Source of the DNA: Meconema thalassinum
Lineage: Eukaryota; Arthropoda; Insecta; Orthoptera; Tettigoniidae
Assembly: GCA_946902985.2 (NCBI GenBank)
Contig: OX336388.2
Location: 131,442,346 to 131,506,345 of the forward strand
Length of the DNA stretch: 64,000 bases
Reading direction: 5' to 3'
The translations under genes and the position numbers were made by a program. Of this stretch, positions 10,759-20,699 are shown piece by piece. Below the pieces are notes generated by a model. That model was given only the letters and a program-made list of their open reading frames with translations, ran no database searches and was not told the DNA's origin. Position 1 is the stretch's first letter; every line of letters begins with the position of its first letter.

Positions 10759-13227
10759 TCAGTCTTTTGACTGGTTTGATGCAGCTCTCCATGCCTCCCT
10801 GTCCTGAGCTAATCGTTTCATCTCTACATAGCTACCACACCCTACATCCGAGGCAATCTGTTTAACATATTCTAACCTTGGTCTACCCCTACAGTTCTTG
10901 TCCTCGACCCTTCCTTCCATAACTAAGCTTGCTATTCCTGGGTGTCTTAGTATGTGTCCTACCAACCTATCTCTTCTCTTCATTAGCAGTCGCCAGAAAC
11001 ATCTCTCCTCTCCCACTCGCCTTAATACCTCTTCGTTTGTAACCCTATCTACCCATCTGATCTTCATCATTCTCCTGTAACACCACATTTCAAATGCTTC
11101 AATTCTCCTCTTTTCTGCTGCACCAATAGTCCAAGTTTCACTTCCATAGAGCGCCACGCTCCAGACAAAGGCTTTCAAAAATGACTTCCTAATACCTAAA
11201 TCTATATTCGATGTCAACAGATTCCTTTTTTGTAGGAAGGCTTTCCTTGCCTGAGCCAACCTACTTTTAATATCCTCTTTGCTTCGTCCATCACTGGTTA
11301 TTCTGCTTCCTAAGTAACAGAAGTCTCCAACTTCCTTCAGCTTTTCACCTGCCAATTTGATCTCCATAGAGGTTTCTGATTTATTTCGGCTGCATTCCAG
11401 TATTTTTGTTTTACATTTATTAATTTTCATCATGTATTCATTCTGTAAGACGGAGTACATACCATTCAAAAACTGATTCAAATCCTCAGGCGTGTCGGCC
11501 AAGATGACGATGTCATCAGCAAATCTCAGAGTTGAAATTATTTCTCCTTGAATCTTCACTCCCACTTTAAATTTTTCTCCAATTTCCTTCATTGCTTGTT
11601 CAATGTAAAGATTGAAAAGTGTGGGTGATAAGTTGCAGCCTTGCCTTACACCTTTCTGAATACCAGCTTCTCTCTCATGTCCTTCAGCTCGAATGACTGC
11701 TGTCTGGTTTCTGTATAGATTGTATATCACCCTCCTATCCCTGTACTTTATTCCAATAGATTTCAAAATGTCAAACAATTTAGTCCAATCAACGTTATCA
11801 AAAGCCTTTTCTAAGTCTACAAATGCCATGAACGTTCTCTTACCTTTCCTTATTCTACCTTCCAAAATCAGCCTAAGACTTAGTACAGCTTCCCTTGTTC
11901 CTACATTTCTCCTGAAACCAAACTGGTCTTCACCCAACTCCGTTTCTATCTGGCTTTCAATCCTCTTGTAAATTATTCTAGACAGGATCTTTGAAGCATG
12001 AGTAATCAAGCTGATTGTACGGTAATCTTCACATCTGTCAGCTCCCACTTTCTTTGGTATAGGGATGATAACATTCTTCTTGAAATCAGGGGGTACCTCA
12101 CCTGTCTCATAAATCCTACACACCAAGTGAAATAACCTGATCAGACCTTCATCTCCTATGCAGCGTAGCAACTCAATCGGTATATCATCTATGCCTGGTG
12201 CTTTGTTCCTGCCTAAGTCCTCTAATGCTCTGTCAAATTCTGATCTCAATATTAAATCTCCTTTTGCATCCTCATCAATTTCCTCCTCCCTTTCCATTAC
12301 ATGATTCTCAATCTCCTTTCCCTTATACAAGCACTCTATGCAAGCTTTCCATCTCTCAACCTTTTCTTCCCTATCTGTTAGAGGCTTTCCATTTGTGTCC
12401 TTAATATTACAGCACTTAGTCTTCTTTTCCCCAAAAGTATTCTTAATCCTTCGATAAGCTGTGTCTACTTTTCCTAATTTCAGACAATTTTCTATACCTG
12501 CACATTTCTCTTTCAACCATTCTTCTTTCGCTTCCTTGCACTTCTTGTTAACCTCATTTCTCAGACGTCTGTATTCTGCTTTCCCCTTTTCATCTCTTAG
12601 ATTCTTGTGTTTCCGCCTTTCATCCATCAATTCTAGTATATCCTGAGTGATCCACGGTTTTCTACCTATTCTTTCTTTCCTACCAATGTTTTCTTCTGCG
12701 GATTTTGTTATTTTATTCTTCAAAAGTGCCCATTCGTCTGCAATTGAAGTCCGTTTAGGATTTTTCATTAGTCCTTCCGTTATACTCTTCTTGAATCTTT
12801 CGTTTACATCCTTTACTTTCAGTCCGTCTATTGCCCACCTTTTTGGCTTTTGACTTTTCTTCAGTTTCTTCAACTTTAATCTGCATTTCATTACAACCAG
12901 ATTGTGGTCAGAGTTTATGTCAGCACCAGGATATGTTTTACAATCCAAAATCTGGTTTCGAAACCTCTGCTTGACCATAATGAAGTCGATTTGGTAACGC
13001 CCTGTATCTCCTGGTCTCATCCATGTGTATATTCTTCTATTGTGGTTATTGATTTTTTTTTTTTTTGTCGTGTAGCCTCCTGAGAGGCCGAGTGCAGGTC
13101 TTTCTAGTCGACGCCCGTGGGCGACCTGCGCGTCGGGATGAGAGATGGAATGGATGAAGATGAATGAAACGGGGCAAGGATGTGGAAGGAAGCGGCCGTG
13201 GCCTGTCAGAAGGTACTGTCCCAGCAT
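10759..13227 (-). CDS. LINE reverse transcriptase portion (3' half of broken ORF)
   Basis: The frame is 822 codons, but about the first 58 are translated SINE tail (13227-13053) including a poly-lysine from the oligo-A. True LINE coding starts at about 13052. It carries the end of the endonuclease, then the RT: 'NVIIPIPKK' and 'YRTISLITHASKILSRII', 'QFGFRRNVGTREAV', 'FVDLEKAFDNVDW', 'GVRQGCNLSPTLFN' and the catalytic 'FADD' in 'LRFADDIVILAD'. A C-terminal block with 'YGSETWTIG', 'EMWCYRRMMKIRWVDRVTNEEV' and 'LVGHILRHPGI' follows. All main RT blocks are present and uninterrupted, so the only obvious break is the SINE. It reads as a young copy. It is not a host gene. Confidence 0.88.
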   Translation of the reverse strand: MLGQYLLTGHGRFLPHPCPVSFIFIHSISHPDAQVAHGRRLERPALGLSGGYTTKKKKINNHNRRIYTWMRPGDTGRYQIDFIMVKQRFRNQILDCKTYPGADINSDHNLVVMKCRLKLKKLKKSQKPKRWAIDGLKVKDVNERFKKSITEGLMKNPKRTSIADEWALLKNKITKSAEENIGRKERIGRKPWITQDILELMDERRKHKNLRDEKGKAEYRRLRNEVNKKCKEAKEEWLKEKCAGIENCLKLGKVDTAYRRIKNTFGEKKTKCCNIKDTNGKPLTDREEKVERWKACIECLYKGKEIENHVMEREEEIDEDAKGDLILRSEFDRALEDLGRNKAPGIDDIPIELLRCIGDEGLIRLFHLVCRIYETGEVPPDFKKNVIIPIPKKVGADRCEDYRTISLITHASKILSRIIYKRIESQIETELGEDQFGFRRNVGTREAVLSLRLILEGRIRKGKRTFMAFVDLEKAFDNVDWTKLFDILKSIGIKYRDRRVIYNLYRNQTAVIRAEGHEREAGIQKGVRQGCNLSPTLFNLYIEQAMKEIGEKFKVGVKIQGEIISTLRFADDIVILADTPEDLNQFLNGMYSVLQNEYMMKINKCKTKILECSRNKSETSMEIKLAGEKLKEVGDFCYLGSRITSDGRSKEDIKSRLAQARKAFLQKRNLLTSNIDLGIRKSFLKAFVWSVALYGSETWTIGAAEKRRIEAFEMWCYRRMMKIRWVDRVTNEEVLRRVGEERCFWRLLMKRRDRLVGHILRHPGIASLVMEGRVEDKNCRGRPRLEYVKQIASDVGCGSYVEMKRLAQDREAWRAASNQSKD

Positions 13228-13374
13228 TTGTCTGGTGTTGAAAATGGGAAACCACGGAAAACCATTTCAAGGACAGACGACGGCGGGGCTCGAACCCACG
13301 CGTCTACCGAGTCAGCAGAGAGCTTGGCCCCTTGACCTAACGCAGCGCTTTAGCCCGCGTAGCCACTACTGTCG
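13053..13374 (-). repeat. SINE B inserted in the LINE, with TSD
   Basis: A minus-strand SINE flanked by the 11-bp direct repeat 'gtggttattga' (13042-13052 and 13375-13385). The head at the right end holds the B-box (complement of 'gggctcgaacccacgcg', 13285-13301). The core matches SINE A. The 3' module ('gcgtcgactagaaagacctgcac...ctcaggaggctacacgac') and the oligo-A tail (T-run at 13053-13066) differ from SINE A, so I call it SINE B. The TSD and poly-A show LINE-driven insertion. Confidence 0.92.
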
Positions 13375-14067
13375 GTGGTTATTGAATAAAGTGTTAGCTA
13401 TGACCAACTCATGTTCGGTGCAGAATTCCATCAGCCTGCTTCCTCGATCATTCCTTTCACCTAATCCGAAATCTCCTACTATCTTCCCTTCTCTCCCTTT
13501 TCCTACCACAGCATTCCAATCTCCCATTACTATAACATTTTCATCACCTTTGATATACCTCAGAATGTCATCTATTTCTTCGTAGACCTTTTCAACATCC
13601 TCATCATCAGCTTGACTGGTAGGCATATAGACTTGTACCACTGTGGTGCACGTAGGTTTAGTATTGATTTTTGCTACAATAATCCGTTCACTGTATTGCT
13701 CATAATATTCCACCCGCTGTCCAAGTTTCCTACTCAATATGAGACCAACTCCTGCTTGGCCATTGTTTGATTTAGTGCTAATGACCCTATAGTCTCCTGA
13801 CCAAACGTCCTGTTCTTCCTGCCAGCGCATTTCACTAATCCCAACCAAATCCAACCTCAACCTATCCATTTCCCGTTCTAAGTTTTCTAACTTTCCACTT
13901 CCTAGCAGACTTCTAACATTCCACGCTCCGATCCGTAGAATGTCAGATTTCCTCTTTGTCACTTCTGTGATGTTAACCCCCTCTCGAGTCGTCCCCACCC
14001 GGAGATCCGAACGGGGGACTAGTTTACCTCCGGATTGAAATTTTACAAGGGAGGAGGCCATCATCAC
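13366..14067 (-). CDS. LINE APE-type endonuclease portion (5' half of broken ORF)
   Basis: This is the N-terminal part of the LINE polyprotein, the apurinic-like endonuclease that nicks target DNA for target-primed reverse transcription. The first ATG is at 14067. The characteristic 'IGAWNVRSLLGSGKLENLER' strand lies near residues 46-65, 'GISEMRW' near 76-82 and 'MGDWNAVVG' near 181-189, the last two holding catalytic-type acidic and Asn residues. The downstream histidine-bearing end of the domain falls after the SINE insertion, in the other frame segment ('SDHNLVV' near 12906-12886). The frame ends at 13366, ten or so codons into the SINE junction, so the protein is truncated. Without the SINE it would continue into the 10759 frame. 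Short runs of APE similarity are often annotated as craniofacial-development-protein-2-like, which is a misnomer for such LINEs. Confidence 0.85.
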   Translation of the reverse strand: MMMASSLVKFQSGGKLVPRSDLRVGTTREGVNITEVTKRKSDILRIGAWNVRSLLGSGKLENLEREMDRLRLDLVGISEMRWQEEQDVWSGDYRVISTKSNNGQAGVGLILSRKLGQRVEYYEQYSERIIVAKINTKPTCTTVVQVYMPTSQADDEDVEKVYEEIDDILRYIKGDENVIVMGDWNAVVGKGREGKIVGDFGLGERNDRGSRLMEFCTEHELVIANTLFNNHRQ

Positions 14068-14160
14068 ATGTAATTATGCATAGAGAGGTGCATATCCTCG
14101 GGAATAGCATTACGGCTGTAGTTTCCCGTTGCTTTCAGCCGTGCAGCAGAACGCAGTGTA

Positions 14161-14473
14161 GCCATTAGTTGGCTTATATTATCAATATCTTAACCGTCTA
14201 TTAGACTAGTAAAGAATTGATTTATTCTGAAAGGCTGCTACTCCCTTTCAGAATAAGTAAAGAGCAATTCTACTACAAAATACTAACCTTCTACTAACAA
14301 TTAAATACCAAAATTCTACTAACGAAAAAAAATACTAAAGTTTCACCAACAACAAATACTACCACTAAAACAGTCTGTCACCAGGCCCACTCACATGCAC
14401 CCTCACCAGACACACTCACACACCACAGTACCTACATTAAATTGATTACATTGATTAAATTTTAAGTCATCAC
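14161..14473. other. Unassigned AT/AC-rich spacer
   Basis: No recognised family. Contains 'ctactaacaa'-type simple sequence and a CAC-rich patch near 14380-14425. Confidence 0.4.
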
Positions 14474-14474
14474 T

Positions 14475-14537
<63 letters not shown>
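14474..14537. repeat. (ATTT)n microsatellite
   Basis: About sixteen tandem attt units. A second tract of the same unit lies at 14893-14931 on the other side of a SINE A copy. Confidence 0.95.
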
Positions 14538-14539
14538 CC

Positions 14540-14892
14540 AACAGCGATAGCTACGCTCGCTAACGCGCAGTGCTAGGTCATGAGGTCAAGCCATCTGCGC
14601 ATTCGGTAGACGTGGGTTCGAACCCCACCGTCGGCCGTCCTTGAAATGGTACTCCATGGTTTCCCCATTTTCAACTACATGCAAATGCTGGGACGGTACC
14701 TTAAAATAGGCCACGGCCGCTTCCTTCCACATCATTCATCTTCATTCATTTCATCTCTCAATAACTCCTCTCACGAGGTTACCGTCAGGTAGGGCATCTG
14801 GCCATAAAAACCACCCACCACATAGCTTTTTGTCGCATAGCATCCTCGACCCCGTTGAAAACTGAAATAATAGGGACTAGGCACACAATATA
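14540..14892 (+). repeat. SINE A copy between two ATTT tracts
   Basis: Head with B-box 'gggttcgaacccc' (about 14614-14626), shared core and the SINE A 3' module ending 'ggcacacaatatacattt'. It sits exactly between two (ATTT)n tracts, as if it inserted into one microsatellite whose repeat served as the target duplication. Confidence 0.78.
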
Positions 14893-14895
14893 CAT

Positions 14896-14930
<35 letters not shown>

Positions 14931-14947
14931 TTAAGGAAGGAATATTT

Positions 14948-15882
14948 GTTGTTGTTTGAGTCTTCAGTCTTTTGACTGGTTTGATGCAGATCTCCATGCC
15001 TCCCTGTCCTGAGCTAATCGTTTCATCTCTACATAGCTACCACACCCTACATCCGAGGCAATCTAACCTTGGTCTACCCCTACAGTTCTTGTCCTCGTCT
15101 CTTCCTTCCATAACTAAGCATGCTATTCCTGGGTGTCTTAATATGTGTCCTACTAACCTATCTCTTCTCTTCATTAGCAGTCGCCAGAAACATCTCTCCT
15201 CTCCCACTCGTCTTAATACCTCTTCGTTTGTAACCATATCTACCCATCTGATATTCATCATTCTCCTGTAACACCACATTTCAAATGCTTCAATTCTCCT
15301 CTTTTCTGCTGCACCAATAGTCCAAGTTTCACTTCCATAGAGCGCCACGCTCCAAACAAAGACTTTCAAAAATGACTTCCTAATACCTAAATCTATATTC
15401 GATGTCAACAGATTCCTTTTTTGTAGAAATGCTTTCCTTGCCTGAGCCAACCTACTTTTTATATCCTCTTTGCTTCGTCCATCACTGGTTATTCTGCTTC
15501 CTAAGTAACAGAAGTCTCCTACTTCCTTCAGCTTTTCACCTGCCAATTTGATCTCCATAGAGGTTTCTGATTTATTTCGGCTGCATTCCAGTATTTTTGT
15601 TTTACATTTATTAATTTTCATCATGATTTCCTTCCGTAAGACGGAATCCATACCATTCAAAAACTCATTCAAATCCTCAGGCTTGTCGGCCAAGATGACG
15701 ATGTCATCAGCAAATCTCAGAGTTGAAATTATTTCTCCTTGAATCTTCACTCCCACTTTAAATTTTTCTCCAATTTCCTTCATTGCTTGTTCAATGTAAA
15801 GATTGAAAAGTGTGGGTGATAAGTTGCAGCCTTGCCTTACACCTTTCTGAATACCAGCTTCTCTCTCATGTCCTTCAGCTCG
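14948..15882 (-). mobile_element. RTE-like LINE, 5'-truncated second copy
   Basis: It shares the 3' terminus with the first copy and is nearly identical to it, but begins inside the RT region at 15882 ('...gagctgaaggac'). The 248-codon frame (15783-15037) carries the catalytic FADD motif and the C-terminal 'YGSETWT' and 'EMWCYRRMM' blocks. Relative to the first copy there is a 14-base deletion near 15063 that shifts the frame, so the last about 30 residues are replaced by 'LDCLGCRVW'. Such 5' truncation is the usual outcome of LINE insertion. Confidence 0.85.
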
Positions 15883-15889
15883 GATAAAT

Positions 15890-15968
15890 AAAAATGAAGA
15901 TGATGATGATAATGATGATAATTGTTGTTTTAAGGAGCCTTAACATCTTGGCTATCGGCCCTCCTTGG
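15890..15968 (-). repeat. 3' end of a dispersed non-LTR-type repeat
   Basis: The motif '(gat)n...ttgttgttttaaggagccttaacatcttggctatcggcc' recurs at 24933-24990 and 28345-28410. Read on the minus strand, each copy ends in the same place with an (ATC)n tail and has a different start. That is typical of 3' ends of LINE or LINE-mobilised elements. Confidence 0.55.
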
Positions 15969-16140
15969 CGAAGGGCAAGCAGCTTGACCTCTGCGCCATC
16001 ACGCCCCCACTTATCTACTGTAAGCTGTGTTATATTACAGTAGACGGGAAATATTATGACTTGACTTGAAAGACAATAATTTACACGGATTACAAGGAGA
16101 TGGCTGAGTGCAATTTTGTTGTCTTGTAAGCCTATGCTTG

Positions 16141-16410
16141 CTGGCCCCGTGGTGTTGGGGTAGCACACCTACCCGATTCCCCGGGTTCGATTCCCAGCAC
16201 CGTCAGGGATTTTTGAAACTGTCGTGAAGGCTGGAACGGGGTGTACTCAGCTTCGTGAGGACAAATGAGTTGCTGTCTGACAGTGAGGGAGCGCCTCGGT
16301 CAAGAAAAGCAATATTAACGACCAAGGGGACCCGATGCGCTGATCACGCGCCACCCCGCAATCTACAGGCCAAATGACAGGGCAGCAGTCACTTGGTAGG
16401 CCAAGGTATT
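16141..16410 (+). repeat. SINE E copy (tRNA-derived)
   Basis: Begins 'ctggccccgtggtgttgggg' (A-box-like 'tggtgttggggtagc'), B-box 'gggttcgattcccag' at about 16182-16196, then 'ctggaacggggtgtactcagc', 'tgtctgacagtgaggga' and 'gatgcgctgatcacgcg'. Related copies are at 17800 (plus) and 23181 (minus). Confidence 0.8.
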
Positions 16411-16454
16411 TTTTTAAATATGTATGATTTGATTAACAAGCATATGACGAACTA

Positions 16455-17622
16455 CTGTCGACCAAAGTATTGTGTGTACTCGAGTTTGAAGGTTGTTTGT
16501 GAAGTAACCAATAGACCTACATAAAATCCAATAACATCATCATTTTCGTCGTTCTATTTTACGTTAGCTCATGTAGGTTTGAAATTTTTAATTTATATTT
16601 TAATATTTTTTTGTCGCAGTTGGAACACAAAAAGTGCACGTTTTTAACCGTGTTTCAACCATGCGTCACATTTAAGAATTATTATCACAAAAACCCGTCA
16701 TCAGATCGAATCCAAATTTTAACACAATATACATTGGAATGTTGTATAACTGGTTTATTAATTTCAAAATGTTACTTGTCCAAGAAAAAAAAGTTATCAT
16801 TTTTGTAAGGTAACGTTTTCTCGGCTCGGGGTGGTTGGAAAATGTAGTTCTTGATCGCGATGTAATCCTTACACATCAAAAAGTTATGCTGTATGACTGT
16901 GAAATACGTAAATTAACTCACTTATTTTATATCGGTTTGTATTTGTAGGCGGAAATAACACATCGTTCACCAGCTACCCGCTCGAGGAAAAGCTGTACAG
17001 CGTTGCTGTGATGGAGCCCATCACTTCCGAGCGAGGCACGCCATGATGCGTGATGGCTTCCATTTCGGCAACGCTGTACAGCTTTTCCTCGAGCGGGTAG
17101 CTGGTGAACGATGTGTTATTTCCGCCTACAAATACAAACCGATATAAAATAAGTGAGTTAATTTACGTATTTCACAGTCATACAGCATAACGTTATGATG
17201 TATAAGGATTACATCGCGATCAAGAACTACATTTTCCAACCACCCCGAGCCGAGAAAAAGTTACCTTACAAAAATGATAACAACTTTTTTTCTTGGACAC
17301 GTAAAATTTTGAAATTAATAAACCAGTTATACAACATTCCAATGTATATTGTGTTAAAATTTAGATTCGATCTGATGACGGGTTTTTGAGATAATAATTC
17401 TTAAATGTGACGCATGGTTCAAACACGCTTAAAAACGTGCACTTTTTGTGCTCCAACTGCGACAAAAAAAATATTAAAATATAAATTAAAAATTCCAAAC
17501 CTATATGAGCTAACGTACAATAGAACGACGAAAATAATGATGTTATTGGATTTTATGTAGGTCTATTGGTTACTTCACAAACAACCTTCAAACTCGAGTG
17601 CACATAATACTTTGGTCGACAG
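16455..17622. mobile_element. TA-flanked foldback element, copy 2 (1168-bp palindrome)
   Basis: Two arms of about 552 bp (16455-17006 and 17068-17622) are near-perfect reverse complements around a spacer of about 60 bp centred at 17038. Even the spacer has short inverted pieces ('gatggagcccatc', 'gatgcgtgatgg'). Ends are 'ctgtcgaccaaagtatt' and its complement, flanked by TA (16453-16454, 17623-17624). The arms match those of the element at 2771-3794. Short frames of about 64 codons on each arm are mirror images and not genes. No transposase is present. Confidence 0.82.
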
Positions 17623-17649
17623 TAGGCACATGTCCTCTTTGTAACTAAT

Positions 17650-17799
17650 TCTGGAATGGTTCCTAACTTACGGCCACGGCTGCCTCCTTCCCAAACATAT
17701 TCCCACTGGCACAGCCGTCACAATAATACAGGTTATCACACAGATCCGAATACACCGATCATATGACCTCGATTTCGCAACCCCTAAAATGAGCTTCCG
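17650..17799 (+). repeat. SINE F-type 3' tail fragment
   Basis: Carries 'ggaatggttcctaacttacggccacggctgcctccttccc' (longer than the core alone) followed by the shared tail 'cacagccgtcacaataatacaggttatcacacag'. The head is missing. Confidence 0.5.
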
Positions 17800-18116
17800 C
17801 CGGCCCCGTGGTGTTGGGGTAGCGTGCCTGCCTCTCACCCGGAGGCCCCGGGTTCGATTCCCGGCTCCGTCAGCGATTTTAGAAACTGACGTGAGGGCTG
17901 GAACGGGGTGCATTCAGCCTCGTGAGGACAATTAAGTAGCTGTCTGACAGTGAGGCAGCGCCCCGGTCAAGAAAATAAGATTAACGGCCGAGGGGATCCG
18001 ATGCGCTGACCACGTGTCACCCCAATATCTGCAGGCCAAATAGCTAGGCAGCGGTCGGTTGGTAGGCCTAGGCCCTTCATGGGGTGTAGTGCCACGGGGT
18101 TAGTTAGTTAAAATAA
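17800..18116 (+). repeat. SINE E copy (tRNA-derived), best head
   Basis: The head 'cggccccgtggtgttggggtagcgtgcctgcc' has good A-box and B-box ('gggttcgattcccgg' about 17849-17863) signals. The body continues through 'ctgacagtgaggcagcgccccgg' to 'tggggtgtagtgccacgggg'. It is immediately followed by SINE C. Confidence 0.82.
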
Positions 18117-18850
18117 GCTTCTGTGGCGTAGTCGGTAGCATGCTGAACAGCTATGCCCAAGATCGCGGGTTCAAACTCGGCCGAAGTCATCGGATTTTAA
18201 GAGCGGCTTCGGTGGCGTAGTCGGTAGCATGCTGAGCTTCTATGCCTAAGATAGCGGGTTCAAACCCGGCCGAAGCCGTCGGATTTTTAAGAGCGTTAAA
18301 AATCCCTCAGTATGCCTTCCTTCGTAGGGGAAGTAAAGCCGGTGGTCCCATGTCATAGATTTATGGCATGTTAAAGAACCTTCCACTAATTGCACCTGTG
18401 TGAAGCTAAATTGGATAGGTTAAGAATGTTAACGACGCTCTTAGGTTTCTACATTCGTTGCCAAGAGCCGACTGCGGTGGCGTCTAGTAGCTAAGTTCTG
18501 AACTTGGCCTAGTAGTCGTTGACGGTGGCGCTTGGCGGCAAAAGTAGGAACTATTTGAAAAATTCTAAGTTGCAGTACTTAAATTAAAAAGACAGATAAC
18601 ACACACTAATACAGTCATCACAATTAACACCGGTTATCAGACAGATTCTACACACACCCAAAGTACACGGGGCTACATGACCGCGTTGTCGCAGCCCCTA
18701 AACTTAAGAACCAACCAACCATCGGATTTTAAGACCGTTAAAATCCTTCAGTGTCCTTCCTTCGGAGGGGAAGTAAAGCCGGTATGATGTATGATTTATG
18801 GCATGTAAAAGAACCTACCTCTACAATTAGTAGTGTGCAGGCAAATTTGT
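18117..18850 (+). repeat. Three SINE C copies in tandem
   Basis: A truncated copy (about 18117-18203, head only), a full copy (about 18204-18716, head to the 'aaccaaccaacc' tail) and a partial body (about 18721-18850, without head or tail). The full copy's tRNA-like arm 'cgggttcaaacccggccgaag' is intact. Head-to-tail arrangement suggests unequal exchange or repeated insertion at the same site. Confidence 0.78.
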
Positions 18851-20085
18851 TTTCTTATTTGGTTAGAAACGCTGAGATTCTCCTTCGGCCTGGTCTCCGC
18901 TGTCCTGAGATCTTTCCCTGAATCACCAACTGTAGGATCCTGTATTTTTTATTCCGCATCACGTGTCCGAAATATTCGAGTTTCCGCTTCTTGATGGAAA
19001 GGAGCACTTCAGCCGTATTGTTTAATCTTCCCATCACCGCAGTATTCCTCATTCATTAGGTCTATGAGATACGTAACATTCACCGATACATCCACAATTC
19101 GATGGCTTCCAGCCTCTTTCACAGGGCATGTGTTAGATTCCACCCTTCCATTCCATACAATACATGGTTAGCACAAATGATGTAAGCAATTGCATGTACA
19201 TCATTATTGAAAGTATATAGCTTACAGCATTGACACACATACCAATTAAAACAGAAACTCATCAAGTTTTTTGAGTCTGCTTGCTACAAATTCTCGATGT
19301 GCCCTCCTCGCGCCACACGGCAAATATCGATACAGTAGTCCAACTCCAACCACACACTGGAGCATATCCTGATAAATTTTAGTTTCAGCCACATGGATAC
19401 ATTTTCTCAGTTCTGAAAGATTAACTGACATGGGTGGTACATACACTTCTTTGATAAACCCCTCTAAAGAGAATTCACGGGATCAGATCAGGCGACAGGG
19501 GGGGGGCAGCGCATGACACCGATCTGAACCTGTCACAAGATGACAATAATCAACGCTATTAATTTTGGTCCTGTTGAACTGAGGAATCGTGTGTGGTCGG
19601 AGTTGGACAACCGTATCGATATTTGCCGTGTGGTGCGAGGAGGGTTCATCGAGAATTTGTAGCAAGCAGACTCGAAAAACTCGATGAGTTTCTCGTTTAA
19701 TTGGTGTATGTGTCAATGCTATTAGCTATGTACCTTCAATAATACATGTGTGCATGAAATCGCTTAAATCATTTGTGCTAACCGAAACCCTGTAGTATGG
19801 GAAATATATATCCCCTGACCATTCGCAGCCTAAAATCTAGACTTTGACTGCGGTTACTGAGGAGCTTTTTATTTTAATGAAGGTTGTTCTCGAATGTTCA
19901 GTTCTTGCCCGAGTTTCCATTGTTCATTCAGATTGCACCCAAGGTACTTAAAGTGTCGAACACGCTCGATATCCTTGGTGTCAAGCATGAGTTTTGCTTG
20001 GACGGACTTCCGTTTGCTCACAATCATCAACTTTGTCTTTTTCACGTTCAGCATTCTGGGCTGATGACTAAGATGTCCCAATACC
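18851..20085 (-). mobile_element. Second LINE family, RT C-terminal fragment, interrupted
   Basis: Minus-strand coding similarity lies in two blocks. The block at 20081-19869 reads 'LNVKKTKLMIVSKRK' and 'IERVRHFKYLGCNLNEQW', the segment after the catalytic FADD in many LINE RTs. The block at 19162-18855 reads (with frameshifts) the 'EAGSHRIV...NEEY' region and then 'KKRKLEYFGHVMRNKKYRILQLVIQGKI'. The two are separated by a TA-flanked palindromic mariner relic. Frameshifts and lack of catalytic core make it dead. The family differs from the RTE copy at 10743. Confidence 0.72.
19163..19792. mobile_element. Palindromic mariner-family relic inside the LINE
   Basis: Both halves end in the complement-related sequence 'ggttagcacaaatgat', extended on the right to 'cgaaaccctg' before TA (19793-19794). 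TA also precedes the left end (19161-19162). Each arm encodes, pointing outward, the C-terminal end of a mariner-type transposase ('LRKCIHVAETKIYQDMLQ' on the minus strand; 'ELDNRIDICRVVRGGFIENL' on the plus strand). The arms of about 220-250 bp diverge by point changes, so the relic is older than the 23545 copy. Confidence 0.7.
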
Positions 20086-20089
20086 TCTT

Positions 20090-20699
20090 AATGACCAATC
20101 ATCAACAACACATTAACAGCAACAATAAGAAAACTTACATTCTTTCACGTCACAGCGGTATCTGAAGGTAGAGCTCAGTTTGAGCTGATTTCATCCGTTA
20201 TCTATCTTGGTTTAATCTATGAATGCCAGTTATCTTCAAATCAAGATTAGTCGTTGACGTTAGTTACTCTTCTGTGGTTGGTTTCAACAGTTAGGTTATA
20301 GCTTATAATTTCCAGTTATTGAAACAAATTAACCATTTGAGTGGAGGTAAGTTACTTTTCTAAATGGTTTTCTGGTTAATATTCTTTAGTAGCCTACTTT
20401 TATTGTGGTTATCACTGACAGTATGTAACATCTGTCGAGTAATTCGGAGCTGTAAGAATCTTGGTTGAAAAAGTTCACAGTTAGAGTTAATGGTTTTCAG
20501 CATTTGCGGTAAAAGCTAATTTTGGTCAAAACTCAGCATGTGATGTACGGTGATTTTATGCTGCCTAGCCTGAGGAGCCGCACCTAATTATAAACCTCCC
20601 CTCCTCTATTGGAACGATCTTACGTGTGATGTACTAAATAGCTTTTTGTACAAACTCAAAACTCGGTATCGAAACGTTGTGGGTTATTTCAGACAATAA
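20090..20699. other. Unassigned spacer
   Basis: AT-rich; I see no repeat family, coding region or RNA gene that I can support. Confidence 0.4.

Larger units (their letters stand above)
10743..14160 (-). mobile_element. RTE-like LINE, nearly full length, SINE-interrupted
   Basis: On the minus strand this runs from a short 5' leader near 14160 ('...gaaagcaacgggaaactacagcc...') through an endonuclease and reverse transcriptase frame to a short 3' end ending '...actgaagactcaaacaacaaca'. The same 3' end occurs in the truncated copy at 14948-15882, which fixes the terminus. A single long EN-RT frame, a very short 3' UTR and the C-terminal 'YGSETWT...RRIEAFEMWCYRRM' block are typical of the RTE/BovB-type group. 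I see no clear TSD. A SINE lies at 13053-13374. Confidence 0.85.

Noticed and set aside
10759..13227. A complete 822-residue protein starting at 13227
   Set aside because: The first approximately 58 residues are translated SINE including its oligo-A; the true LINE frame is continuous with the 14067-13366 segment instead.
18204..18277. Genuine tRNA genes at SINE C and E heads
   Set aside because: The heads have A- and B-boxes and acceptor-like stems, but each is joined to SINE bodies in many copies and the anticodon arm does not fold properly.
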